Below are positions 49,657-56,537 of a DNA stretch of 56,613 nt, one piece after another (position 1 is the stretch's first letter; each line of letters opens with the position of its first letter). The position numbers were made by a program, and so were the translations under genes. The notes under the pieces were generated by a model that was not told the origin of the DNA, did no database searches, and was given only the letters and a program-made list of their open reading frames with translations. The stretch comes from Alteromonadaceae bacterium (GTDB lineage: Bacteria > Pseudomonadota > Gammaproteobacteria > Enterobacterales > Alteromonadaceae), in the NCBI GenBank assembly GCA_015491935.1, contig WGGB01000207.1:1-56613 (forward strand), given 5' to 3'.

Positions 49657-49670
49657 TGCATACGTATTCA
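49657..49670 (-). promoter_or_regulatory. LacI-type operator 2 upstream of the TonB receptor
   Basis: TGCATACGTATTCA, an exact second copy. The receptor start is 172 bases away. The regulator gene itself is not in the window. Confidence 0.75.
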
Positions 49671-49751
49671 AAAGATTTTTGAATATTTACTCTAATTATT
49701 TTTTGTGTATACCTCTATTATTAACAAAATAATTTACTTTTGCTAAAAATA

Positions 49752-49781
49752 AAAAACGCGCCATAAACATAGCGCGTTTTT
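49752..49781. terminator. Terminator downstream of the decayed gene region
   Basis: The stem AAAAACGCGC/GCGCGTTTTT with a 10-base loop has T runs on both strands. On the minus strand it ends the transcript of the decayed genes and insulates the receptor promoter. Confidence 0.85.
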
Positions 49782-49806
49782 AAAAGCTTACGGTAAAAAA
49801 TAAAGC

Positions 49807-49836
49807 TTTAATTAGAGATGAGTTTTTTATAACTCA
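49807..49836 (-). other. Nine-codon frame with strong ribosome site
   Basis: AAGGAGAT (49841-49848) lies six bases before an ATG that opens MSYKKLISN and then stops. The start codon is inside a small ATGAGTT/AACTCAT hairpin. It could be the start of a gene otherwise lost, a leader peptide, or chance. Confidence 0.25.
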
Positions 49837-49847
49837 TTATTATCTCC

Positions 49848-50013
49848 TTACTTTTTACTCACGGTGATTTTAGTCGTTTCAGGATTTGGCCAACTACGGT
49901 AAAAGTATAATCACCCGCTTCACTAATAGTCAGCGACAAATTATCGTTAGCTCCTTGAACAAGTTGATAGGCACTATCAACAACAACTTCATTACTATCG
50001 CTATTAGCTCCTA
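49848..50013 (-). pseudogene. Decayed C-terminal fragment, possibly of a starch-active secreted enzyme
   Basis: The minus-strand reading LGANSDSNEVVVDSAYQLVQ followed by GANDNLSLTISEAGDYTFTVVGQ looks like a C-terminal beta-sandwich of the kind found in secreted amylase/pullulanase or SusE-like proteins. After VVGQ the frame is broken: one missing A would restore NPETTKITVSKK and the stop at 49848. The 5' end is missing. The family guess rests on sequence style only and fits the sugar-type context of the receptor. Confidence 0.5.
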
Positions 50014-50058
50014 AATGAATAACCCCGCCGCAAGCCGCGAGGTATCGGGTTATTCATT
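50014..50058. repeat. GC-rich 45-bp palindrome
   Basis: Perfect 12-bp arms (AATGAATAACCC / GGGTTATTCATT) enclose a GC-rich core that itself can fold (CCTCGC...GCGGCGG). The stop codon of the next fragment (50054-50056) lies inside one arm, so it may be a terminator or a small mobile palindrome at a gene end. Confidence 0.6.
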
Positions 50059-50138
50059 CAAATATTGCTAGTTGATTAGAGTTATAGAGCCTGTCGTACT
50101 TAGCGTCACTCCCTTGATTTTTAACATAGTTTGCTATT
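50054..50138 (-). pseudogene. Truncated gene end beside the insertion element
   Basis: The minus-strand frame reads IANYVKNQGSDAKYDRLY and NSNQLAIFE then TGA. It looks like the true C-terminus of a protein whose upstream part was lost at the edge of the ISAs1-like element. No continuation was found on the far side of the element. The family is not recognised. Confidence 0.45.
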
Positions 50139-51401
50139 CAGGACAAACGGGTAAAACAACACCAACAAGTGTATTATTTAGGCAAACAGTTTTGATCATT
50201 TGACCGATCCAATTGATCGTGGCATATAATAGTCTTTGCCTGAAATAATTATGACTGAAACCACAATAAGTAAAGCATTTGTGACTTAACAGACCCTAGA
50301 AAGTCAGCAAAACATCCTTTTATTAATATTCTGACTATTGCCATATGAGCCATTATCAGTGGTTGCGATAATTTTAATGCGATGGAAGAATACGGTAAAT
50401 CCAAGATAAAATGGTTTAGAAAATTTCTTGAACTTACCAACGGAATTCCTAGTCATGATACGTTTAATGATGTACTTAATCGACTTAATCCTCATGAATT
50501 TCATGAAGCTTTTACTCGATGGATAACTGAATTAAGTAAACAAAAGAAGGGGTTATTGCTTTAGATGGCAAAGCAATGCGACGTACCTTAGATAAAGCCT
50601 CTGGCATGTCAGCAACCCATTTAGTGAGTGCTTGGTCTGTAGAAAATAACTTTTGTTTAGGCCAAATTAAAGTCTCAGATAAATCAAATGAAATCACTGC
50701 GATCCCTATTCTATTAAATTTACTTGATATTAACGGGGCGACTATCACTACCGATGCGATGGGTTGTCAATTTAAAATTGCCGATCAAATTATTGAAAAA
50801 GAGGCTGATTATTTACTTGCTTTAAAAGGTAACCAAGGCGAGTTTTTTGATGATATGAAGCTATATCTTGATAACCAAGTTGAGAATAAATTTAAAAATA
50901 CAGCCCATAATGATAATTATTGTAGTATTAATGGAGAGCATGGGCTAATTGAAACGAGAGACGTCTGGCTAACAACGGATGTTGATTGGATAAAGGAACG
51001 TCACCCGCGTTGGTCAAGTTTAAAGAGTATGATCGTTGTTTGTTCAACCAGAGAGCTTAATGGCAAAACCTCATACGAGCAGCGTTATTATGTCAGTAGT
51101 CATATAGATAAAGATACTGAATTTTTTTGCCATGCAATTCGTAGTCATTGGCATGTGGAAAATAAACTTCATTGGCAGCTTGATGTGAGCTTTAATGAAG
51201 ATCAAAATAGGTTACGTAGTGGTTTTACGGCACAGAATATTGCACTGATTAACAAGATAGCACTTAATTTATTAAAAAATAAAAAGACAGCCAAAGTGGG
51301 CATTAAAAGCAAACGTTTAAAAGCAGGCTGGGATAATGCTTACTTGATGAAAGTACTTACCGTTGGATTAGTTACTAATTAAATTTTACCCGTTTGCCCT
51401 T
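50139..51401 (+). mobile_element. Degenerate ISAs1-family insertion sequence
   Basis: Terminal inverted repeats are visible: CAGGACAAACGGGTAAAA at 50139-50156 and, reversed, AAGGGCAAACGGGTAAAA at 51384-51401, 16 of 18 identical. Length 1263 bp is normal for the family. The transposase inside is broken, and no clear target duplication was seen (left flank TTGCTATT, right flank CATAGCGA), so the element is old or has suffered rearrangement. Confidence 0.85.
50251..51382 (+). pseudogene. ISAs1-family transposase, broken by frameshifts and a stop
   Basis: The reading MTETTISKAF shifts frame before DLTDPRKSAKHPFINILTI, then meets an in-frame TGA (50346-50348). It continues NGIPSHDTFNDVLNRLNP and shifts again in a G run near 50554, where one G appears lost, before the catalytic part. 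The latter reads GVIALDGKAMRRT, SNEITAIPILLNLLD, TDAMGCQ and RSHWHVENKLHWQLDV, the DDE core and C-terminal signature of the family. At least three lesions make it inactive unless a related copy acts in trans. Confidence 0.9.
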
Positions 51402-51416
51402 CATAGCGACCCCATA

Positions 51417-51445
51417 TTGACATTTTTTACACATTACTGTATATA
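51417..51445 (+). promoter_or_regulatory. Strong sigma-70 promoter of the PEP-CTERM gene
   Basis: TTGACA (51417-51422) and TATATA (51440-51445) with exactly 17 bases between. It starts 16 bases past the IS right end and about 65 bases before the chosen start codon. Confidence 0.8.
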
Positions 51446-51510
51446 TTTTAAACTCATGGTGTAACATAATACTACACTAAGGCATGGACAAGGATAATAA
51501 GGATTCAAAA

Positions 51511-52137
51511 ATGAACTTTACTAAATTAGGTGCGTTTTTAATATTAGCTGTAACGCTAAATTTTAATGCTAACGCAGGATTAATACAAAGTGATTATTTA
51601 ACGTCTGGTGATAATTTAGCGGTGCTTGATACCTCCTCTAATTTACAGTGGTTAGATTTATCGGTTTCAACCAGTTGGTCTTTTTCAAATTGGAACACCT
51701 TTATCCAGCCAGCAAATAATTGGCGTTTGGCGACAAATACTGAAGTGGTTAATTTGTTTAGTTCTGCATTTCCAACTTATTCAGCACTTTATGGTTTAAC
51801 TGGTTGGGTTGATACTAATGATGCTAATTTAATTCAAAATTTTATCGATTACCGTACCTTATTTGGTACAACTTTGTGGAATAATAATGGGGTTGACACC
51901 TATGGCCTATATAAAAATGCAAATGGTGTGAATAGAATGATGGGCGTATCGCGCTGGATGAATACATATCGAATTTTTTCAAACAACTTCAATTTAAGTC
52001 CCACAGAGCTCAAAAATGGTCTTTATATAGTAAGAAATGCTAATAGTAGCACAGTTCCAGAACCTTCTACTTTTGCCCTATTTGCATTATCTCTTGTAGG
52101 GATAGCTTCACGTAAGTTAACTAAAAGAAAACAATAG
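51511..52137 (+). CDS. PEP-CTERM sorting-domain exported protein
   Basis: A 208-residue protein from the ATG at 51511, which has AAGGA seven bases upstream; an in-frame ATG at 51484 is less likely. The signal peptide ends near NANA-GLIQ. The middle resembles the DUF1566/Lcl type (SNLQWLDLS, ANNWRLATNTEVVNL, GLYIVRN). The C-terminus is a textbook PEP-CTERM: VPEPST, a hydrophobic helix and RKLTKRKQ. Such proteins are processed by exosortase and tied to exopolysaccharide or biofilm matrix; no exosortase is in this window. Confidence 0.92.
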   Translation: MNFTKLGAFLILAVTLNFNANAGLIQSDYLTSGDNLAVLDTSSNLQWLDLSVSTSWSFSNWNTFIQPANNWRLATNTEVVNLFSSAFPTYSALYGLTGWVDTNDANLIQNFIDYRTLFGTTLWNNNGVDTYGLYKNANGVNRMMGVSRWMNTYRIFSNNFNLSPTELKNGLYIVRNANSSTVPEPSTFALFALSLVGIASRKLTKRKQ

Positions 52138-52162
52138 CCTCTTCTATTATAAATTAAATACT

Positions 52163-52187
52163 AGCACTATTAACAATAGTGCTTTTT
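52163..52187 (+). terminator. Terminator of the PEP-CTERM gene
   Basis: A perfect 9-bp stem (AGCACTATT / AATAGTGCT) with a 3-base loop is followed by a T5 run, 25 bases past the stop codon. Confidence 0.88.
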
Positions 52188-52359
52188 ACTCATTTTAAAA
52201 ACAACTGAAATAAACTTAAAGCGTATCTGTATCCTCTAGTGCAAATATTTACTATTCCTTGCTGGCTCAAATAATTGTTTACTTACAACAACATGGCATT
52301 ACATATAAAATAGTATTATTATCAATAGCGTATGTTTAACCCACAAGTGAATATTAGTA

Positions 52360-52914
52360 ATGCGAAGTTTTACCACTACACGTTTATTTATACGGCCACT
52401 ATCAGCACTAGATCAAACACTATATTGTGATTTATATACTAGTGATAAAATTATGCGTTATATTGGCGAACCGTTAAGCATAAATGACGCTAAAATAAGT
52501 TTTGAGCGCTGCTTAAAGCTAATGCAGATGAAAAAACCTTATTTTTTAACATGGACAGTGGTTAATAAAAACACAGAGCAATCAATAGGCTTATTAACCT
52601 TAATTATCAGCAAACCTAAAATCACTTCGCCCCAAAGCGCTTTAAGCATGGTACAACCACCTGAAATTGGTATTGTACTATCGCAAAAAGCACAAGGAAA
52701 ATTAATCCCTGAAGAAGCTATGGGAGCTTTAATGGAATATGGCTTTAAACAGTTAAACCTTCCCTTCATTAACGCAAGATTTAAATGTAAAAATTTAGCA
52801 ACTAAGCGTTTTGTTAAAAAGTTGGGGTTTCTACTTTATAATGATGATAGTGACACTTTTTGCCAGTTTAAACGCCAAAGCTGGCAGCAAACAATTATCA
52901 CAAAAATTTTATAA
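52360..52914 (+). CDS. GNAT family N-acetyltransferase (RimJ-like)
   Basis: This 184-residue protein has the start TTRLFIRPLSALDQTLYCDLY and the EIGIVLSQKAQGKLIPEEAMGALMEYGF acetyl-CoA binding region (Q/RxxGxG/A-like, about residues 104-131). The later segment NARFKCKNLATKRFVKKLGF is typical of RimJ/RimL-type enzymes. The substrate is unknown. A hairpin after the stop separates it from the borosin pair, so it is probably an independent gene rather than a tailoring enzyme. Confidence 0.82.
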   Translation: MRSFTTTRLFIRPLSALDQTLYCDLYTSDKIMRYIGEPLSINDAKISFERCLKLMQMKKPYFLTWTVVNKNTEQSIGLLTLIISKPKITSPQSALSMVQPPEIGIVLSQKAQGKLIPEEAMGALMEYGFKQLNLPFINARFKCKNLATKRFVKKLGFLLYNDDSDTFCQFKRQSWQQTIITKIL

Positions 52915-52973
52915 AATTAACTATTCAAATTAGTATTAGTTTGTTAGTTTAGAAAAGTTAATAACGATTAATA

Positions 52974-53020
52974 GTTAGCTAACTTATCAACCAGTTAAGT
53001 TAATTGCTAACGTTACTTTT
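52974..53020 (+). terminator. Hairpin terminator after the GNAT gene
   Basis: Arms GTTAGC-x-AACTTA and TAAGTT-x4-GCTAAC form a bulged stem, followed nine bases later by a TTTTT run. Confidence 0.5.
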
Positions 53021-53081
53021 TAACTGGCAACTAAATTACAAAATAGCGGTATAAAAGTAGCTGTATAATAAATGAGGTTTT

Positions 53082-53894
53082 ATGTCAGGAAGTTTAGTTT
53101 GTGTGGGTTTAGGTATGGCTTTAGGTGCGCATATAACGCCAATATGTCGTAGTCATATAGAACAAGCCGATGTGGTTTTTTCGTTAATGTCTAATGGTTT
53201 AGTGCAATTATGGCTTGAAGAAATGCACCCTGATGTGCGTAGCTTACAACCTTTTTATCAAGAAGGTAAATCACGCGCTATATCTTATGAGCAAATGGTT
53301 AGTGCGATGATTAATGAAGTAAAAGCGGGAAAAAAAGTGGTTGGCGCCTTTTATGGTCATCCTGGGGTTTTTGCCGGTGTACCACATAAAGCCATTGAAA
53401 CAGCGCAACAATTAGGATTTACGGCCTATATGGAAGCGGGTATTTCTGCCGAAGACTGTTTAATTGCCGATTTAGGTATAGATCCCGGTAAAGTTGGCTG
53501 TCAACAGTACGAAGCGAGTCAATTTATGTTTTATCAACGTATTATTGACCCTAGTGCCCAGCTAATTTTATGGCAAATAGGCGTTGCAGGGGATAAAAGT
53601 TTAGGGAAATTTTCAACGGGTGCGGTTTACAGACAAGTTCTCATTGACTTATTAGCAGAAAGCTATCCACTAAATCACCCCGTAATATTATACGAAGCTA
53701 AAGTACTGCCTATAGATACTGTACGTAAAGAAACCATTTTATTAAGTGAGTTAGTAGATGCTAAATTATCATTGCATACCACATTAGTCATTCCTCCTTG
53801 TCGAGCAATGCAAAAAAATACCACTATACTCAATAAGCTTGCAGTTATTACTCAGCAAGAAAAAAATGAGCATACACAAGTAGAAAGCAGTTAA
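53082..53894 (+). CDS. Split-borosin alpha-N-methyltransferase (SonM-like, TP-methylase fold)
   Basis: This 270-residue protein has the tetrapyrrole-methylase fold but not a cobalamin or siroheme context. Conserved blocks are VCVGLGMALGAH (residues 6-17), YGHPGVFAGVPH (91-102) and EAGISAEDCLIADLGIDPG (118-136), with GCQQYEASQF (139-148) further on. These match the borosin peptide-backbone N-methyltransferases such as SonM of Shewanella oneidensis. Y59, R65, Y69 and Y91 sit where the catalytic Tyr/Arg residues are expected, by position only. It would use SAM to methylate amide nitrogens of the precursor encoded 39 bases downstream. GAGG precedes the ATG. Confidence 0.88.
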   Translation: MSGSLVCVGLGMALGAHITPICRSHIEQADVVFSLMSNGLVQLWLEEMHPDVRSLQPFYQEGKSRAISYEQMVSAMINEVKAGKKVVGAFYGHPGVFAGVPHKAIETAQQLGFTAYMEAGISAEDCLIADLGIDPGKVGCQQYEASQFMFYQRIIDPSAQLILWQIGVAGDKSLGKFSTGAVYRQVLIDLLAESYPLNHPVILYEAKVLPIDTVRKETILLSELVDAKLSLHTTLVIPPCRAMQKNTTILNKLAVITQQEKNEHTQVESS

Positions 53895-53933
53895 CTATTA
53901 TTTTAATATCAACAATAAAACAAGGAATAAATA

Positions 53934-54215
53934 ATGTCTAATATAATTCAATTACTCGAAAAAATGGGTAATAATGCCTCATTACAAAATCAACAACAGT
54001 TAGCAAGTGCTATTGCACAAGCTGATATTGATGCAGAATTAAAACAAGCATTAACAGAAAAAAATCGGGATAAACTAAATGCTAAAATCAAAAATTGTCC
54101 AACAATAATTTGCTCTATGGTTATTAGGCCCGATGATTTACCAGATGAACAACCAAATGAACAACCAGAGCCAGAAAAGACACCAGAAGAAAACAAATTG
54201 ATGGCTAATGCCTAA
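53934..54215 (+). CDS. Borosin RiPP precursor (SonA-like, split type)
   Basis: A 93-residue peptide follows the methyltransferase by 39 bases, with AAGGA seven bases before its ATG. Residues 1-52 are helical and charged (IIQLLEKMGNNASLQ, DAELKQALTEKNRDKLNAKI), like the borosin-binding leader of SonA. Then comes a short hydrophobic core candidate, CPTIICSMVI (55-64), and an acidic Pro/Glu/Asp-rich tail (DDLPDEQPNEQPEPEK). The beta-branched run is the expected substrate for backbone N-methylation. Two Cys (55, 60) could allow other chemistry. Identification rests on pairing, layout and length; no cleavage site is evident. Confidence 0.78.
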   Translation: MSNIIQLLEKMGNNASLQNQQQLASAIAQADIDAELKQALTEKNRDKLNAKIKNCPTIICSMVIRPDDLPDEQPNEQPEPEKTPEENKLMANA

Positions 54216-54258
54216 TATTTTAAAACATAATCGTTATTAGTTATAACAAGTATTAATT

Positions 54259-56025
54259 ATGAATATTTGGGCATGGCAACTAATTGCACTGTTAAGTTTA
54301 TCGTTAGTTTTGCACACTTCTGTGCTTGCTAACGATAATTTATACATTCAAAATCAACAACAATTAGCACAAGCGGATAAACTACGTAGTAGTAATCCTG
54401 AAAAATTTAATCAATTGTTACTACAACTAAGTAAGAAACAGACGCTATTAACCAAAGAACAGAAAAATTACTTCCAATATTTAGAAAGCTATCAATTAGT
54501 ATTTCAAGGGCATTTTAAGGAAGCCTTAGTAATATTAAAAAAACTTTTTGATTCAATGGATAAATCTACACTTAAATTTAGAGTGCGGCTAACTATAATC
54601 AATATTCTGGTTCAAGTACAAAACTGGTCATTAGGCTTAGAATATTTAACTCAAACGTTAACGTTATTACCATCAACAGATAACACTAAAAATCAAACAA
54701 TGGCATTGTCTGTCATTGCTCTTTTCTATAACCAACTAGGTCAATACCAACTTGGCTTCACCTATGCAAAAAAACTAAATCAACTAAGCTTACAAACTAA
54801 CGATAAGCGTAGTCAATGTATTGCCGCACAACTCAGTTTAGAGGCACAATTTAATCTTCAACAATTATTGCCTTTTAATGCACAAATTTTTCAAGGAATA
54901 AAAGCTTGCCAAGCGGCACATGAAGTTATCGCAACCAATATTATTCGAACTTATTTAGCACAACTTTATGTCGAAAACGAACAATCAGACAAAGCATTAG
55001 CCTTATTAACGAATAACTTTGCAGAAATAAAAGCTAGCCACTACCCTGTTTTACTTGCCGAAACCAATATGGTTTTAGCACAAATTTATTGGCAAAAAAA
55101 AGAGCTAAAGCAAGCTGAGCATTATGCCTTTCAAACAATATTACAAGCTAAGCGACTAAAAACGACCAAACAAATAATTAAAGCATATTATTTACTTTAT
55201 CAAGTTAACCAACAACAACAAAAATATCGACAAGCACTTAATTATCATAAAAAATATATTCAAGCAGATAAAAGTTATTTGGATGAAGTGCAAGCAAAAA
55301 CCTTGGCGTTTCAATTAGCTAAAAATAAGGATCAGCAGCAAAAACAACAAATAGCATTATTAAACAAACAAAATAGTTTACTCAATGTACAGAAAAAATT
55401 AACACAAACTCAACAAGAAAACGAACGTCTATTTATTGCCATACTCATTGCTATTGTCACTTTGTTACTTTTTTGGGGATATAAAACACTTACAACACAA
55501 AAAAAATTACGTTTATTGGCTGAATATGATGCTTTAACGGGCATATTTAATCGTGGACATTTTATTCAAATAGCAAGTACCGCTATAGAGCACTGTAAAA
55601 AAAATAAACAACCAATAAGTTGTGTTTTATTTGATTTAGATAACTTTAAAAATATAAATGACAGTTATGGTCATGCCTGTGGTGACTGGGTGCTAAAAGA
55701 AGTGGTAAAAGCCTGCCAAAAAGTTATTCGCACTAATGATATTTTTGCCCGTTTAGGTGGAGAAGAGTTTTGTATATTACTACCAAGTTGTGATTTAAAC
55801 AAAGCTGAAAAACTGTCTGAGCATTATCGTAAAATGATCGCTTATATCGATACCAAAGCTACAGAACATAACTTTAAGGTAACTGCAAGCTTTGGTGTAA
55901 CCTCTAACAACACATCAGGCTATGATTTGAATACGTTAATTAATGATGCAGATCACGCTATGTATCAATCTAAAAATAGTGGCAAAAACCAACTCACCTT
56001 GTTTGGTAGTAATGAAGAAAGTTAA
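54259..56025 (+). CDS. Diguanylate cyclase with periplasmic TPR domain
   Basis: This 588-residue protein has a signal peptide (1-24, ending VLA), a periplasmic helical TPR-like region (about 30-345), a coiled coil (about 350-390), one transmembrane helix (about 392-412) and a C-terminal cytoplasmic GGDEF domain (about 425-588). The active site reads GGEEF (500-504), and the RTND I-site (491-494) for product inhibition lies five residues upstream, so it should make cyclic di-GMP and be feedback-controlled. It lies 43 bases after the borosin precursor on the same strand, with no terminator seen between, so it may be co-transcribed. It converges with the tRNA cluster. Confidence 0.93.
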   Translation: MNIWAWQLIALLSLSLVLHTSVLANDNLYIQNQQQLAQADKLRSSNPEKFNQLLLQLSKKQTLLTKEQKNYFQYLESYQLVFQGHFKEALVILKKLFDSMDKSTLKFRVRLTIINILVQVQNWSLGLEYLTQTLTLLPSTDNTKNQTMALSVIALFYNQLGQYQLGFTYAKKLNQLSLQTNDKRSQCIAAQLSLEAQFNLQQLLPFNAQIFQGIKACQAAHEVIATNIIRTYLAQLYVENEQSDKALALLTNNFAEIKASHYPVLLAETNMVLAQIYWQKKELKQAEHYAFQTILQAKRLKTTKQIIKAYYLLYQVNQQQQKYRQALNYHKKYIQADKSYLDEVQAKTLAFQLAKNKDQQQKQQIALLNKQNSLLNVQKKLTQTQQENERLFIAILIAIVTLLLFWGYKTLTTQKKLRLLAEYDALTGIFNRGHFIQIASTAIEHCKKNKQPISCVLFDLDNFKNINDSYGHACGDWVLKEVVKACQKVIRTNDIFARLGGEEFCILLPSCDLNKAEKLSEHYRKMIAYIDTKATEHNFKVTASFGVTSNNTSGYDLNTLINDADHAMYQSKNSGKNQLTLFGSNEES

Positions 56026-56055
56026 TTTTTTTGAAGTTTTGAAGTTTTTGAAAAG

Positions 56056-56333
56056 TGGTCAGTGATACAAGATTCGAACTTGTGACTGTACTTTGAGAGT
56101 ACCCAAACCAAGTGTGCTTTTTATGCTTTTATGTTTTGAAGTTTTGAATTTTTTAAAAGTGGTCGGTGATATAAGATTCGAACTTGTGACTGTACTTTGA
56201 GAGTACCCAAACCAAGTGTGCTTTTTATGCTTTTATGTTTTGAAGTTTTGAAGTTTTGAAGTTTTGAAAAGTGGTCGGTGATACAAGATTCGAACTTGTG
56301 ACTGTACTTTGAGAGTACCCAAACCAAGTATGC
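56056..56333 (-). repeat. Three tandem partial copies of tRNA-Pro (3' halves)
   Basis: Copies lie at 56056-56117, 56160-56221 and 56272-56333. On the minus strand each begins near the anticodon arm (ACTTGGTTTGGGT), then has ACTCTCAAAGTACAGT in place of the normal 3' anticodon stem. An intact T arm (ACAAGTTCGAATCTTGT, one with a change) and the acceptor 3' strand with CCA follow. The 5' half of the tRNA is missing. Units repeat at 104, 112 and 120 bases, the difference being whole octamer units of a TTTTGAAG-type microsatellite between them. They cannot act as tRNAs and probably arose by duplication from the intact gene downstream at 56392. Confidence 0.85.
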
Positions 56334-56391
56334 TTTTTATGCTTTTATGTTTTTATGTTTTGAATTTTTGAATTTTTGAATTTTTTAAAAG

Positions 56392-56468
56392 TGGTCGGTG
56401 ATACAAGATTCGAACTTGTGACCCCTTGGACCCAAACCAAGTGCGCTACCAAGCTGCGCTAATCACCG
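56392..56468 (-). tRNA. tRNA-Pro (anticodon TGG)
   Basis: A 77-nt cloverleaf on the minus strand: acceptor CGGTGAT pairs with ATCACCG, the D arm contains AGCTTGGTAGCG, the anticodon arm CTTGG/CCAAG holds loop TTTGGGT (anticodon TGG), and the T arm is ACAAGTTCGAATCTTGT. The CCA end is encoded. It follows tRNA-His by 69 bases on the same strand and is followed by the three partial copies. Confidence 0.97.
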
Positions 56469-56537
56469 ATACATTATACTTTTAAACAAACATTTATATA
56501 AGAACTTTAAATTTCACTTCAAGAAAGAAGTAAAAAA

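Larger units (their letters stand above)
49485..50138. other. Region between the TonB receptor and the ISAs1-like element
   Basis: No intact gene of normal size is present. It contains the paired LacI-type operators, a strong hairpin terminator (49752-49781), a nine-codon frame with a strong ribosome site, two decayed minus-strand gene ends and a GC-rich palindrome, each listed separately. Confidence 0.7.

Noticed and set aside
52360-52914. GNAT acetyltransferase as a tailoring enzyme of the borosin locus
   Set aside because: A 167-base gap with a hairpin and T run separates them, and nothing in the sequence links them functionally.
53082-53894. Methyltransferase as a cobalamin or siroheme biosynthesis enzyme
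   Set aside because: No corrin or heme genes are nearby, the length and conserved blocks fit borosin enzymes, and a SonA-like peptide follows directly.
56056-56333. Array of three extra tRNA genes or a CRISPR array
   Set aside because: The copies lack the 5' half of the tRNA and cannot form a cloverleaf; repeats are few and the spacers are octamer repeats, not unique sequences.
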